Part shown: positions 32,073 through 40,440 of the stretch, piece by piece | Position numbering within the stretch: the stretch's first letter is position 1 | Layout of the letters: each line of letters begins with the position of its first letter | DNA from: a virus | Length of the DNA stretch: 64,000 nt | Strand: one strand, 5' to 3' | IMG/VR virus record: IMGVR_UViG_3300008450_000020 | Location: 1-64,000 of that record | The notes under the pieces: model-generated | The model's database searches: none | What the model was told of the DNA's origin: nothing | What the model saw: the letters and a program-made list of their open reading frames with translations, nothing else | Position numbers and translations under genes: made by a program

Positions 32073-32279
32073 TTAAAAGAAAGCTTGAATAAAATATTCT
32101 GTGCCTTCAGAGAAATAGATACTCTTGATACCCTTACCCAGTAAGGTAGCAGCACCAATAATTGCTGAACTACGGTCATGTACGCTCCATGTAATATGAC
32201 TAGCGGAAAATTGCATTACTTCTTTGGCTTCATCTTCGAGAAGCACACACACGTTTATTGAACTGGTATTCATATTCAT
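32073..32279 (-). CDS. Small early protein, unknown
   Basis: A 68-residue protein (MNMNTSSINVCVLLEDEAKE ...) coupled by overlap to the preceding 120-residue gene. No motif recognised. Confidence 0.55.
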   Translation of the reverse strand: MNMNTSSINVCVLLEDEAKEVMQFSASHITWSVHDRSSAIIGAATLLGKGIKSIYFSEGTEYFIQAFF

Positions 32280-32638
32280 TCTGTGAATCCTTTAATAGCT
32301 TCAGAGTACATAGTGATTTGATCCTCAAGCATCTGCAACACCAAAGGATTAGTTGTCGTAGGTTTGAGATTCATTACATGCTCCAATTCACCTGTAAAGA
32401 ATTGAATAGCATCCTTTTGACGTTTGATTAGCAAGAACACATCATAGAATTTCTCAAGAGGGAAACAGGCATCAAACTGTTCTTTATCTTGAGAATTTGT
32501 AATAGAAGATCTCCATAACAGGAGTTGCTTCATAGTGATACCGATACCAAACACACTAGAGTGCAAGAATTTAGATTCGCTCCTCATAGTTTGCTTCATA
32601 AATTGATCATCATTCCACATAACTGTATATATATTCAT
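32276..32638 (-). CDS. Helical early protein, unknown
   Basis: A 120-residue, mostly helical protein (EQFDACFPLEKFYDVFLLIK) with a short MNIYTVMWNDDQ start. First gene downstream of promoter site 2, with a leader of about 215 bases. Not recognised. Confidence 0.58.
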   Translation of the reverse strand: MNIYTVMWNDDQFMKQTMRSESKFLHSSVFGIGITMKQLLLWRSSITNSQDKEQFDACFPLEKFYDVFLLIKRQKDAIQFFTGELEHVMNLKPTTTNPLVLQMLEDQITMYSEAIKGFTE

Positions 32639-32852
32639 TTTAATAACTCCTTAAGGTCGAGCATAGTTAATAGAAGTATTGAGATGAACTCAATAAACTT
32701 CTACAAGGGATAGGTATAACAAGAGGATAGTTTGAGGAAGTACTAAAGAAGTACTAGTAAACTACTTAGAAGGAAGCAGTATTCACAGGAATATATAGAT
32801 TCATTAGTAAAGTACTAACAGAATTATATATCGGGAATATATCGGAATGCTT

Positions 32853-32868
32853 CATGTTAAGCGAAGCT
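32853..32868 (-). promoter_or_regulatory. Early vRNAP promoter hairpin, site 2
   Basis: The template strand reads C(32853)-ATGTTAA-GCGAAGC(32861-32867)-T. AGC-GAA-GCT forms the mini-hairpin, and CTTCA / TGAAG could add outer pairing. The C eight bases before the hairpin and the TTA are conserved with the other sites. Confidence 0.72.
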
Positions 32869-32983
32869 AGTGAAGGAGGAAAGTAAAGAAGTATTGAGAA
32901 GAGAGAGATAATGAATGAGAGTAGTAAATGTAAACTAAAACTATGAACTAGTACTCATATTTAACTATCTTCTACAACCTTAT

Positions 32984-33016
32984 TATATAAATTCTCTTAT
33001 ATATAAATTCTCTTAT
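32984..33016. repeat. Tandem duplication of TATATAAATTCTCTTA
   Basis: Two exact copies with a 16-base period, 32984-33000 and 33000-33016 (each TATATAAATTCTCTTAT, sharing one T). In the gene-free early region; could be a slippage product or a binding site. Confidence 0.8.
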
Positions 33017-33315
33017 TAAGATCTATTATCTTATATAGATATATTAATATATTTCAGGGTTTATGGTCTTTAAGAAAGAATAAATAATTATATAAGAGCA
33101 TTCTACATAATCATTTATAAGAAAGAAGACTGAACAATACAGAACTTTACAATTAAAGGCAAATAGATTTTTCCTATTGAATGGAATTAGGCGATAGATT
33201 TTAACTATCACGAGTGAAGGATTGATAAATTAATCTTACCTCTATGATTTCTATCTTGGATTTTTGTGTGAAGTTTGTGTGGGTTTGATCTTGATGTTTG
33301 TGTGAAGTAAAAGGT

Positions 33316-33345
33316 AAACCATACCCGATATTCTGGATATGGTTT
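33316..33345 (-). terminator. Hairpin after first early gene, possible terminator
   Basis: AAACCATA / TATGGTTT with an 8-bp stem extended by CC/GG inside. The - strand continues ACCTTTTACTTC, a weak U-rich tail. It lies ten bases after the 33355-33672 gene, so it may attenuate transcription from sites 3 and 4. Confidence 0.55.
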
Positions 33346-33354
33346 AAACCTGAT

Positions 33355-33672
33355 TTAAGCTACCTTCTTGGCTCTTGGCTTACGAGTAGCTGGTTTGGTA
33401 CTAGGTAATGCAGGAACAGGCTTAGAACGTACTATAACTGGTTTGCTGGCTTCATAATGAGCACGAGCCTTATCAAGTTTCTCTTGTGATGCGAGGATAC
33501 GTTCTTGTAAGTCATGTTGATTGAGCTGCTGCTTGAACTCTTGCTCTGCCTTGAGAGAGACTGATGCTGCTTCTAAACCAAGGGCTGCATTGTTAGCTGA
33601 ACGACCTACTGACTCCAAGGTAGAGAACCAGATAGTGATCATATTGAAGAACTGTTTAAACATTGCGAACAT
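33355..33672 (-). CDS. First early protein at the genome end, unknown, basic tail
   Basis: A 105-residue protein. It has a hydrophobic/amphipathic N-terminus (MFAMFKQFFNMITIWFSTLE), a charged coiled-coil middle (LKAEQEFKQQLNQHDLQERI) and a Pro/Lys/Arg tail (KPATRKPRAKKVA). It is the first gene read from promoter sites 3 and 4, so it should be among the earliest and most abundant products. Function unknown; the membrane-active N-terminus and basic tail are the visible clues. Confidence 0.65.
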   Translation of the reverse strand: MFAMFKQFFNMITIWFSTLESVGRSANNAALGLEAASVSLKAEQEFKQQLNQHDLQERILASQEKLDKARAHYEASKPVIVRSKPVPALPSTKPATRKPRAKKVA

Positions 33673-33724
33673 GGTGATACTCCTTAAGGGTAAATGAATG
33701 AAGGTGCATGAGATCTACACACAC

Positions 33725-33740
33725 CAAGTTATGCGAAGCA
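33725..33740 (-). promoter_or_regulatory. Early vRNAP promoter hairpin, site 3
   Basis: The template strand reads C(33725)-AAGTTAT-GCGAAGC(33733-33739)-A, hairpin TGC-GAA-GCA. It is preceded by ACACCA as in site 4. It would drive the 33355-33672 gene. Confidence 0.78.
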
Positions 33741-33773
33741 CAGGACAGAGAACTGTGAGGTACGGTAAGACAC

Positions 33774-33789
33774 CAGATTAAGCGAAGCT
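33774..33789 (-). promoter_or_regulatory. Early vRNAP promoter hairpin, site 4
   Basis: The template strand reads C(33774)-AGATTAA-GCGAAGC(33782-33788)-T, hairpin AGC-GAA-GCT. It is tandem with site 3 (49 bases apart) and shares ACACCA upstream. Confidence 0.78.
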
Positions 33790-33895
33790 CATGAGAGGTG
33801 GGGTAGGTAGGTAGGAAAACGTAAATAAACAAAAGGTAGGGGGGGATATTTGGAAATTTGAATGGGTGAAGGTAAGTCCTACCTCTATACCCAGA

Positions 33896-33969
33896 TTATA
33901 AAAATTACTAAAATCCAAAGTTGCTTTTTAGTAACTAACCGATTGCCCATTTTATAAAAATTACTAAAA
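33896..33969. repeat. 18-base direct repeat near the late-gene start
   Basis: TTATAAAAATTACTAAAA occurs exactly at 33896-33913 and 33952-33969. The first copy also forms an inverted repeat with TTTTAGTAA at 33926-33934. Possible late promoter control or terminal-repeat element. Confidence 0.75.
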
Positions 33970-34118
33970 GTTTTCTTGCAAAAATTATAATAATTTCCCT
34001 AAACCTTTGTTTATCTAAAAGATAACACTACATACCTCTATTCAATTCCTCTTGTTTACTTGGTTTGGTTTACCATATACTCCCTATAAATTAACTTAAC
34101 TTAGTCAGGAGAAGAATC

Positions 34119-34940
34119 ATGTCACTATTCAATCAAGAAGATAAACCAAGCCAAGAAGATAATGATGATAAGGATCAAGGGAGTCTTGTTGGTAAAATGT
34201 CTAGTAATCCTGTTAAGGTAGAAGAGGATTATAGTGGGCATCCTATGGCTATGACTGTGGAACAGTTTAGGCACGCATTACCGGATAAGATTAAGAAGTC
34301 TGTGAATCAGGAGTTGATTGATCAGATTAATAAAACTCTAAGTGACCCGGATATGTATGAAGCTTACCGGGATAACCTGTTAAGTTATACAAGGGTAATG
34401 GCAGATGGAAGATTTAAGGTAGATGGTTACATTGCTGCAGTTAAGTATGTAAGCCATAAGCTGATGGGGTGTACTAACATTGATGCGTACATTAAAACCT
34501 TTCCGGATAAGTATGCAAGGTTTGTAGCGCAAGGTGTTGAGGCTAAAGATATAGCTAGTTATGTGACTGCGTACAATAAGAGTAAGTTAGTGAACCTTAT
34601 TTATGAACAGACTCTTATTCCTAGTTATGTATTGAATCAAGATCTTTATCAGAAGGCTTTGAACCAACAAGCTTACTTAATGCTTCATGCTAAGAGTGAA
34701 AAGGTACAGAGTGACGCAGCTAATAGTTTACTAGTGCAGTTGAAGATGCCGGAGATTAAGAAGGTTGAATTGGATATTGGTATTAAGGAAGACAGTTCAA
34801 TTAGTAAGTTAAGACAGGCTACTTTAGAGTTGGCTAGACAGCAGAGACTTATGATTGAAGCTGGGGTTGCTACAGTGTTACAGACCGCACATAGCAAGAT
34901 CATTAATGATGTTGAAGATGTAGAGGTTCATGGTGAGTAA
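34119..34940 (+). CDS. N4 gp69-like virion/packaging-region protein
   Basis: A 273-residue protein with a good AGGAGAAG ribosome site. It has an acidic N-terminus (NQEDKPSQEDNDDKDQGS), then a helical body (PDKIKKSVNQELIDQINKTL) and LARQQRLMIEAGVATVLQTA near the end. It is the first late gene, just ahead of the terminase, the place and size of N4 gp69. Its length suits a small-terminase or packaging accessory, but no motif proves it. Confidence 0.65.
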   Translation: MSLFNQEDKPSQEDNDDKDQGSLVGKMSSNPVKVEEDYSGHPMAMTVEQFRHALPDKIKKSVNQELIDQINKTLSDPDMYEAYRDNLLSYTRVMADGRFKVDGYIAAVKYVSHKLMGCTNIDAYIKTFPDKYARFVAQGVEAKDIASYVTAYNKSKLVNLIYEQTLIPSYVLNQDLYQKALNQQAYLMLHAKSEKVQSDAANSLLVQLKMPEIKKVELDIGIKEDSSISKLRQATLELARQQRLMIEAGVATVLQTAHSKIINDVEDVEVHGE

Positions 34941-35184
34941 TTTAAGAAATAAAGTACTTGATTCAATAGTTACTATTGAGTGTACTTATCCTGATGGGAG
35001 TATTAGAAAACATACTGATACTGCTTTTATTATTCGGCATAGATTTACTCTTAAACAGAATAATATACGCCCAACAGATATAGTTTTTTATATTGATAAC
35101 CCAGATGTAATTGAATACTTTGGTACAGTCTTTGAGATGTCAATACATCCTTTTTATCACGGTAAAGTTACTTACATATATTAA
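34930..35184 (+). CDS. Small hypothetical late protein
   Basis: An 84-residue beta-rich protein (TIECTYPDGSIRKHTDTAFI). Overlaps the gp69-like gene by eleven bases. Not recognised. Confidence 0.55.
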   Translation: MVSNLRNKVLDSIVTIECTYPDGSIRKHTDTAFIIRHRFTLKQNNIRPTDIVFYIDNPDVIEYFGTVFEMSIHPFYHGKVTYIY

Positions 35185-35196
35185 GTGAAAAATGCT

Positions 35197-35493
35197 ATGA
35201 ATAAACTATTTGAGTATTTTAGTAGGTGGTATAAGAAAGTCTTTAATATCGACCTAATAGAGAAATATGAAAGACGCATCCATAGTCTTGAGCAACATAA
35301 TAAATATCTTGTGAGAAAGAATACGTTGTTATTAGAAATGTCTTTGGTAGAGCAATTAGAAAGCCCAACAGAAACTAATATTTCTATAAGGCAGGTTGCT
35401 GAAGAATCTGATGTAAGCGGTAATAGGCAATCTGAAGTATTTGAAATGTCTGATGAAGATTTTATGAAAGTTAAAAATGGATTACGTATCTGA
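35197..35493 (+). CDS. Small coiled-coil protein before the terminase
   Basis: About 98 residues from the ATG at 35197 (a GTG at 35185 is an alternative; neither has a strong ribosome site). Basic N-terminus (YFSRWYKKVFNIDLIEKYER), a coiled coil (SLEQHNKYLVRKNTLLLEM) and an acidic end. Overlaps the terminase start by 17 bases. It could be a terminase partner; not recognised. Confidence 0.5.
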   Translation: MNKLFEYFSRWYKKVFNIDLIEKYERRIHSLEQHNKYLVRKNTLLLEMSLVEQLESPTETNISIRQVAEESDVSGNRQSEVFEMSDEDFMKVKNGLRI

Positions 35494-37093
35494 CCCAGTA
35501 GGACAAGCACTTGCACCTTGGAAGGTAGAAGATTATTTGAATAATCTTTCTTATGCTGAGGATGCGAGTTATGTACCAAGTGATTTTGCTTTGGAGTTTG
35601 TGAGCTTTATTAAGCTGGTGAACGGGGGGAAGGGGGAGGAGAACAAGACACCGGTAGTTCACTACCGGATGTTGGATACCTTGACGAATAGGGGAGAGAG
35701 GATCATTAACCTATGTCATCGGGGTATTGCGAAGACTACGGTGATGGGTGAGTACTTGTTTTTATACATTGCTACCTATGGTGAGATTCCTGGTTTCGGT
35801 AGGATTGATTTGGCTATTTACGTTTCTGACTCTATTGAGAACGGGGTTAAGAACATGAGAAAGAATTTGGAATTCCGTTGGGAGAATTCTGAATTTTTAA
35901 AAGAGTACATACCGAAGATTCACTTTACAGATATCCGGTGGGAGTTTGTGAATGCTGATGGTAAGGTATTTATTGTGAAGGGATATGGTGCTAAGACTGG
36001 TGTGCGTGGAGCTAAAGAGTTAGGTATCCGTCCTCAATTAGCTGTGCTTGATGATTTGATTAGTGATGAAGATGCGCGCTCTGCTACTGTGATTAGTGCA
36101 GTAGAGGATACGGTGTATAAGGCAGTTGATTATGCTTTGCATCCAACAAAGAACTTAATCATTTGGAGTGGTACTCCATTTAATGCTAAAGATCCTTTGT
36201 ATAAAGCAGTTGAGAGTGGTGCATGGAGAGTTAATGTATTTCCGGTGTGTGAAGCATTTCCATGTTCAAGGGAAGATTTTAGGGGGAGTTGGGAGGATCG
36301 ATTCACGTATGACTACGTGAAGAATAAGTATGACAAGGCTGTGCTTGGTGGGAAGGTTGAGACGTTCAATCAAGAATTGATGTTGAGGATTATGAGTGAA
36401 GAAGATCGATTAATCCAAGATGGGGATATTGCTTGGTACAAGGTTGATAATGTAATCAAGAACAAAGGTAAGTTTAATTTCTATATTACGACTGACTTTG
36501 CTACGAGTGAAAAACAGAAGGCTGACTTTTCTGTGATCAGTGTATGGGCTTACAATAATAATGGGGATTGGTTCTGGGTGGATGGGATTTGTAAGCGACA
36601 GCTTATGGATAAGAATGTGGATGATTTGTTTAGATTATCCCAGATGTATAAACCCCAATCTGTGGGGATAGAAGTATCTGGGCAACAGGGAGGGTTTGTT
36701 ACTTGGATTCAGAATCAGATGATGGATAGGAATATTTACTTTAATCTGGCTTCAGAGAATAATACTAATAATCCCGGTATCCGCCCTAATACGAATAAGC
36801 TTGTACGGTTCAATACTGTAGTTCCTTGGTTTAAGGCACGTAAGATGTATTTCCCTATAGAACGGAAGAATGATCCTACAATGCAGGAATGTCTTAATGA
36901 ACTTAGTTTGGTGTCTCCTTCAGGTTTTCGTAGTAAACATGACGACTTTATTGATACTATATCTATGTTGGCTTCATTAACCCCATGGAAACCTTCAGAA
37001 GAAACTGTGTTTGCTAGTTCCGATGGAAATGATATGTGGGAAATGCAAACAGATAAAAGTTCTTTTGATAGAATCTCTTCCTATATTGTTTAA
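35477..37093 (+). CDS. terL: Terminase large subunit (N4 gp68-like)
   Basis: A 538-residue packaging motor. The ATPase part has LCHRGIAKTTV as a variant Walker A and LAVLDDLISDEDA as Walker B. The nuclease part has TTDFATSEKQKADFSVISVW (first acidic residue) and SKHDDFIDTISM (last acidic pair). Length matches N4 gp68 as I recall it. It translocates DNA into the prohead through the portal and cuts it. The gene begins within the preceding small gene. Confidence 0.93.
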   Translation: MDYVSDPVGQALAPWKVEDYLNNLSYAEDASYVPSDFALEFVSFIKLVNGGKGEENKTPVVHYRMLDTLTNRGERIINLCHRGIAKTTVMGEYLFLYIATYGEIPGFGRIDLAIYVSDSIENGVKNMRKNLEFRWENSEFLKEYIPKIHFTDIRWEFVNADGKVFIVKGYGAKTGVRGAKELGIRPQLAVLDDLISDEDARSATVISAVEDTVYKAVDYALHPTKNLIIWSGTPFNAKDPLYKAVESGAWRVNVFPVCEAFPCSREDFRGSWEDRFTYDYVKNKYDKAVLGGKVETFNQELMLRIMSEEDRLIQDGDIAWYKVDNVIKNKGKFNFYITTDFATSEKQKADFSVISVWAYNNNGDWFWVDGICKRQLMDKNVDDLFRLSQMYKPQSVGIEVSGQQGGFVTWIQNQMMDRNIYFNLASENNTNNPGIRPNTNKLVRFNTVVPWFKARKMYFPIERKNDPTMQECLNELSLVSPSGFRSKHDDFIDTISMLASLTPWKPSEETVFASSDGNDMWEMQTDKSSFDRISSYIV

Positions 37094-37101
37094 GGTTTAT
37101 T

Positions 37102-37824
37102 ATGAAACTCTCTGAAATCTTTACCCAGCTATCTTATGGTGAGTTATCTCAAGTAAGTATTGGTGGTGGTAGTGTTGGTCAAATTGATGATAGTAATTAT
37201 GAGCAAATACTCGCGCATATTAATCTTGGTTTGACAGCATTGTATAAACGCTTTCCTTTGAAAGAGAACAGCTTTAAGTTATTGATCCAAGAGGGTAAGA
37301 TTACTTATCCTTTACAAAGTAAATATTCTATAAGCAATACGGCTTCTACTGAGTTGGTTAAGTACATTGAAGATACCGGTAATCCTTTCTTAGATGACAT
37401 TCTTAAGATTGAACGTGTGTACACTGATTATGGTTATGAGCTTGGTTTGAATGATTTAGAAGATCCTGACTCAGTAAGAACTCCTAGCGCAAATGTATTA
37501 CTTGTTCCTACAAGTTTAAGTTCTACACTTACTGATGGTAAAATTGAAGTAGTTTACCGCGCTAATCATCCAATTATTAAAATTGGTATGTCGCCATTTA
37601 ATCCTGAAATGATTGAATTGGAATTACCATACACTCATTTAGAACCTTTATTGTTGTTTGTAGCCAGTCGAGTACATAACCCCATAGGCATGACTAATGA
37701 GTTTAATTCTGGTAATAACTATGCAAGCAAGTATGAATTATCTTGCCAACAGTTAGAGATGGTTAACTTACGTGTAGATCAGGGAAGTCAAATTAATCGT
37801 TTGAAGCAAAACGGTTGGGTATAA
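37102..37824 (+). CDS. N4 gp67-like connector/tail protein
   Basis: A 240-residue protein between terminase and portal. It starts MKLSEIFTQLSYGELSQVSI and contains FLDDILKIERVYTDYGYELG and ELPYTHLEPLLLFVASRVHN. The size and position match N4 gp67, a structural protein of the tail/connector. Similar proteins are widespread in N4-like phages. Confidence 0.75.
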   Translation: MKLSEIFTQLSYGELSQVSIGGGSVGQIDDSNYEQILAHINLGLTALYKRFPLKENSFKLLIQEGKITYPLQSKYSISNTASTELVKYIEDTGNPFLDDILKIERVYTDYGYELGLNDLEDPDSVRTPSANVLLVPTSLSSTLTDGKIEVVYRANHPIIKIGMSPFNPEMIELELPYTHLEPLLLFVASRVHNPIGMTNEFNSGNNYASKYELSCQQLEMVNLRVDQGSQINRLKQNGWV

Positions 37825-37848
37825 AGATATTTTATTATAGGCAAATCT

Positions 37849-40041
37849 ATGAACATACTAGAACAGACTCAATCAGAAATGGCTGAAAACGAAGAGAAAG
37901 CTTTGACGAATTGGAAGAAACAACCTTCCATTCGTGAGCTTAAAGAAAACCTCAGTGAAGCTAAGCCTTCCCATGATGCACATAAAACGAAGGTAAATGC
38001 TTGGTTGGATAACTTGAATGTTACTGGCTCAGCGAAGTTAAAAACAGAAGCTGGTCAAGAAGGTAGAAATTCTACGATAGTTCCTAAGCTTATTCGTAAG
38101 CAAGCTGAATGGAGATACGCTGCATTATCAGAACCTTTCTTGAGTACCAGGGATGTGTTTAATGTGTATCCAGTAACCTGGGAAGATAAAGAAGCTGCTA
38201 TTCAAAACCAGTATGTACTGAACAACCAATTTAATACGCAATTGGATAAGGTCAATTTGATTGATACTTACGTTCGTGCAGCAGTAGATGAAGGTACAGT
38301 CATCACTCGTGTAGGTTGGGCATTTGAAGAAGAAGAACAAGAGAAGTCTTACCCAATTGTTCAGTTCGTAGAAGATCCTTCATTGGGGCCATTGCATGAA
38401 CAACTTATGCAAATGCAACAAGAATCCCCAAGCCAATATGATACTGATGTTCCGGAAGAGTTAAAGCAAGCTCACCAGATGTCTATGCAAATGGGAGTTC
38501 CTATTGCTGCTATTGTCACTGGTTCAGAGGTACGAAAAGAAATGGTCACAACAAAGAATATCCCTACTGTTGAAGTCTGTGATATTCGTAATGTGATTAT
38601 TGATCCTACTTGTAATGGGGATATTGATAAAGCCAGTTTTGTTATTTACAGCTTTGAGAGTTCTAAAGCCGAGTTAACTAAGGACGGTAAGTACAAGAAT
38701 CTTGATAAAATTCAAGTAACGAATAATAGTCCTTTATCTGTACCAGATCATGCTATCAGTGGCTCAGTAAATAATTTTACTTTTAATGATGAGCCTCGTA
38801 AGAAGTTTGTGGTTTATGAGTATTGGGGATATTGGGATATTGATGGCAGTGGTACAGTAAAACCAATCGTAGCTTCTTGGGTTGGTGATACGATTATTCG
38901 TATGGAAGAAAACCCATACCCTGATAAGAAAATCCCTTTTGTCTTGGTTCAGTACTTACCAGTCCGTAAGTCAATTTATGGTGAGCCAGATGGTGCATTG
39001 CTTGAAGATAATCAGAAGATTATTGGAGCAGTTACACGAGGGATGATTGATATCATGGGCAAATCTGCTAATGGTCAAACAGGTATGCGTAAAGACATGC
39101 TTGATATAACCAATCGTAGAAAGTTTGATCGTGGTTTGGATTATGAATTTAATCCTTCTGTTGATCCTAGAGCCGGTGTACACATGCACACTTATCCTGA
39201 GATTCCTCAGTCTGCGCAGTTCATGCTGAACTTACAGAATATGGAAGCAGAATCTTTGACTGGGGTTAAGAGCTTTAGCCAGGGGGTATCAGGAGCAAGT
39301 TTAGGGGAAGTAGCTGCCGGTATCCGAGGAGCTTTGGATGCAGCATCTAAACGTGAGTTAGGTATCTTGCGTAGATTGAGTGCCGGCATGACTAAGATCG
39401 GTAGAAAGATCATGAGCATGAATGCACAGTTCTTATCTGAGACTGAAGTAGTTAGAATTACCAATGAGCAGTTTGTAAAAGTTCGTAGAGAAGATTTAGC
39501 TGGTAATTTTGATCTTGAATTATCTATTTCTACTGCAGAAGAAGATAACAATAAAGCGCAAGAATTAGCATTTATGTTGCAAACCATGGGGAATACACTT
39601 CCACAAGAGATGTCACAGATGCTATTATCCGACATCGCAAAACTGCGTAAGATGCCAGATCTTGCAGAGAAGATTGAGAACTATAAACCACAGCCAGATC
39701 CTTTAATGCAGAAGAAAGCTGAATTAGAGATACAATTATTGGAAGCGCAGATAGCTTCTGAGATGGCTAAGGCTCAAAGTTTAGGTGCAGGAGCAGGATT
39801 GGCAAGCGCAAAAGCACAAACAGAGGGGGTTAAACAAGGAAATATTCAATCTGATACAGATCAGAAGAATCTTGACTTTGTTGAACAAGAATCTGGAACC
39901 AAACAAGCAAGGGATTTAGAGAAATCTGGAGAACAAGCTCGTAGTCAGGCTCAGTTAAAAGTTTTGGACATGGAAATGAATCGAGAAAAACAGAAATTTG
40001 ACTTGATTAAGACTTATGTTCAGAAAAAAGTAACTGAATAA
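37849..40041 (+). CDS. Portal protein (N4 gp59-like)
   Basis: A 730-residue protein, close to the size of the N4 portal. The body has VEVCDIRNVIIDPTCNGDID, FVVYEYWGYWDIDGSGTV and KKIPFVLVQYLPVRKSIYGE, a pattern typical of podovirus portals. SGASLGEVAAGIRGALDAAS lies in the stem/crown region. The C-terminal 120 residues are helical and Gln/Lys-rich. It forms the twelve-fold ring at one vertex through which DNA passes. Confidence 0.9.
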   Translation: MNILEQTQSEMAENEEKALTNWKKQPSIRELKENLSEAKPSHDAHKTKVNAWLDNLNVTGSAKLKTEAGQEGRNSTIVPKLIRKQAEWRYAALSEPFLSTRDVFNVYPVTWEDKEAAIQNQYVLNNQFNTQLDKVNLIDTYVRAAVDEGTVITRVGWAFEEEEQEKSYPIVQFVEDPSLGPLHEQLMQMQQESPSQYDTDVPEELKQAHQMSMQMGVPIAAIVTGSEVRKEMVTTKNIPTVEVCDIRNVIIDPTCNGDIDKASFVIYSFESSKAELTKDGKYKNLDKIQVTNNSPLSVPDHAISGSVNNFTFNDEPRKKFVVYEYWGYWDIDGSGTVKPIVASWVGDTIIRMEENPYPDKKIPFVLVQYLPVRKSIYGEPDGALLEDNQKIIGAVTRGMIDIMGKSANGQTGMRKDMLDITNRRKFDRGLDYEFNPSVDPRAGVHMHTYPEIPQSAQFMLNLQNMEAESLTGVKSFSQGVSGASLGEVAAGIRGALDAASKRELGILRRLSAGMTKIGRKIMSMNAQFLSETEVVRITNEQFVKVRREDLAGNFDLELSISTAEEDNNKAQELAFMLQTMGNTLPQEMSQMLLSDIAKLRKMPDLAEKIENYKPQPDPLMQKKAELEIQLLEAQIASEMAKAQSLGAGAGLASAKAQTEGVKQGNIQSDTDQKNLDFVEQESGTKQARDLEKSGEQARSQAQLKVLDMEMNREKQKFDLIKTYVQKKVTE

Positions 40042-40050
40042 TGTATAGTG

Positions 40051-40074
40051 AAGGGGCATTCGCCCCTTTCTATT
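40051..40074 (+). terminator. Terminator after the portal gene
   Basis: AAGGGGC / GCCCCTT with loop ATTC, followed by TCTATT. Lies between portal and the next gene. Confidence 0.7.
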
Positions 40075-40104
40075 AACTTTTTGAAAGCAATGGTAGATAA
40101 ATTT

Positions 40105-40440
40105 ATGAATACAGACCTCCAACAATTAGAACAAGGCTTAGAGAACGCTAAGAAATTAGTGGATCTAGGCAATGCTCTTGACCGTCTCAAAGCGAATAAA
40201 GATTTTCAGCTTTTGATTACTAATGGATACTTGAAAGATGAAGCAGTTCGTCTTGTACATCTCAAAGCAGACCCAAATATGCAAACCCCTGAACGTCAAG
40301 CAAGTGTAATTCGGGATATCGATTCTATCGGTGCTTTGACAAGTTATTTAAACTTGGTTTACCTGAATGCAGACCGGGCATTACGTCAAATCGACGTGGA
40401 TAGTGTCACACGGGATGAAATTTTATCGGAGGGTAACTAA
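40105..40440 (+). CDS. Small helical late protein, unknown
   Basis: A 111-residue protein. Starts at 40090 or 40105 are both possible; an earlier GTG at 40048 would run through the terminator hairpin. Helical (QQLEQGLENAKKLVDLGNAL) with RQASVIRDIDSIGALTSYL. Its stop overlaps the next ATG (TAATG). Between portal and scaffold-like genes, so probably morphogenetic. Confidence 0.62.
   Translation: MNTDLQQLEQGLENAKKLVDLGNALDRLKANKDFQLLITNGYLKDEAVRLVHLKADPNMQTPERQASVIRDIDSIGALTSYLNLVYLNADRALRQIDVDSVTRDEILSEGN

Larger units (their letters stand above)
32639..33354. other. 716-base gene-free AT-rich early region
   Basis: No plausible coding sequence on either strand. It holds promoter site 2, a GAAGTACTA direct repeat (32737-32745, 32748-32756), a 16-base tandem duplication near 32984-33016, two ATATCGG-containing copies near 32828-32845, TGTGTGAAGT twice (about 33269 and 33299) and a hairpin at the 33316 end. 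It probably forms a long untranslated leader or a regulatory or non-coding RNA region between early genes. Confidence 0.6.
33673..34118. other. Gene-free divergent region, probable site of genome ends
   Basis: No coding sequence. It separates leftward early genes from rightward late genes, exactly where N4-like genomes have their direct terminal repeats. It contains promoter sites 3 and 4, a GGTAGGTAGGTAGG run (33804-33817), a seven-G run near 33839-33845 and an 18-base direct repeat. If the ends are here, the sequence was circularised or permuted across them. Confidence 0.5.
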
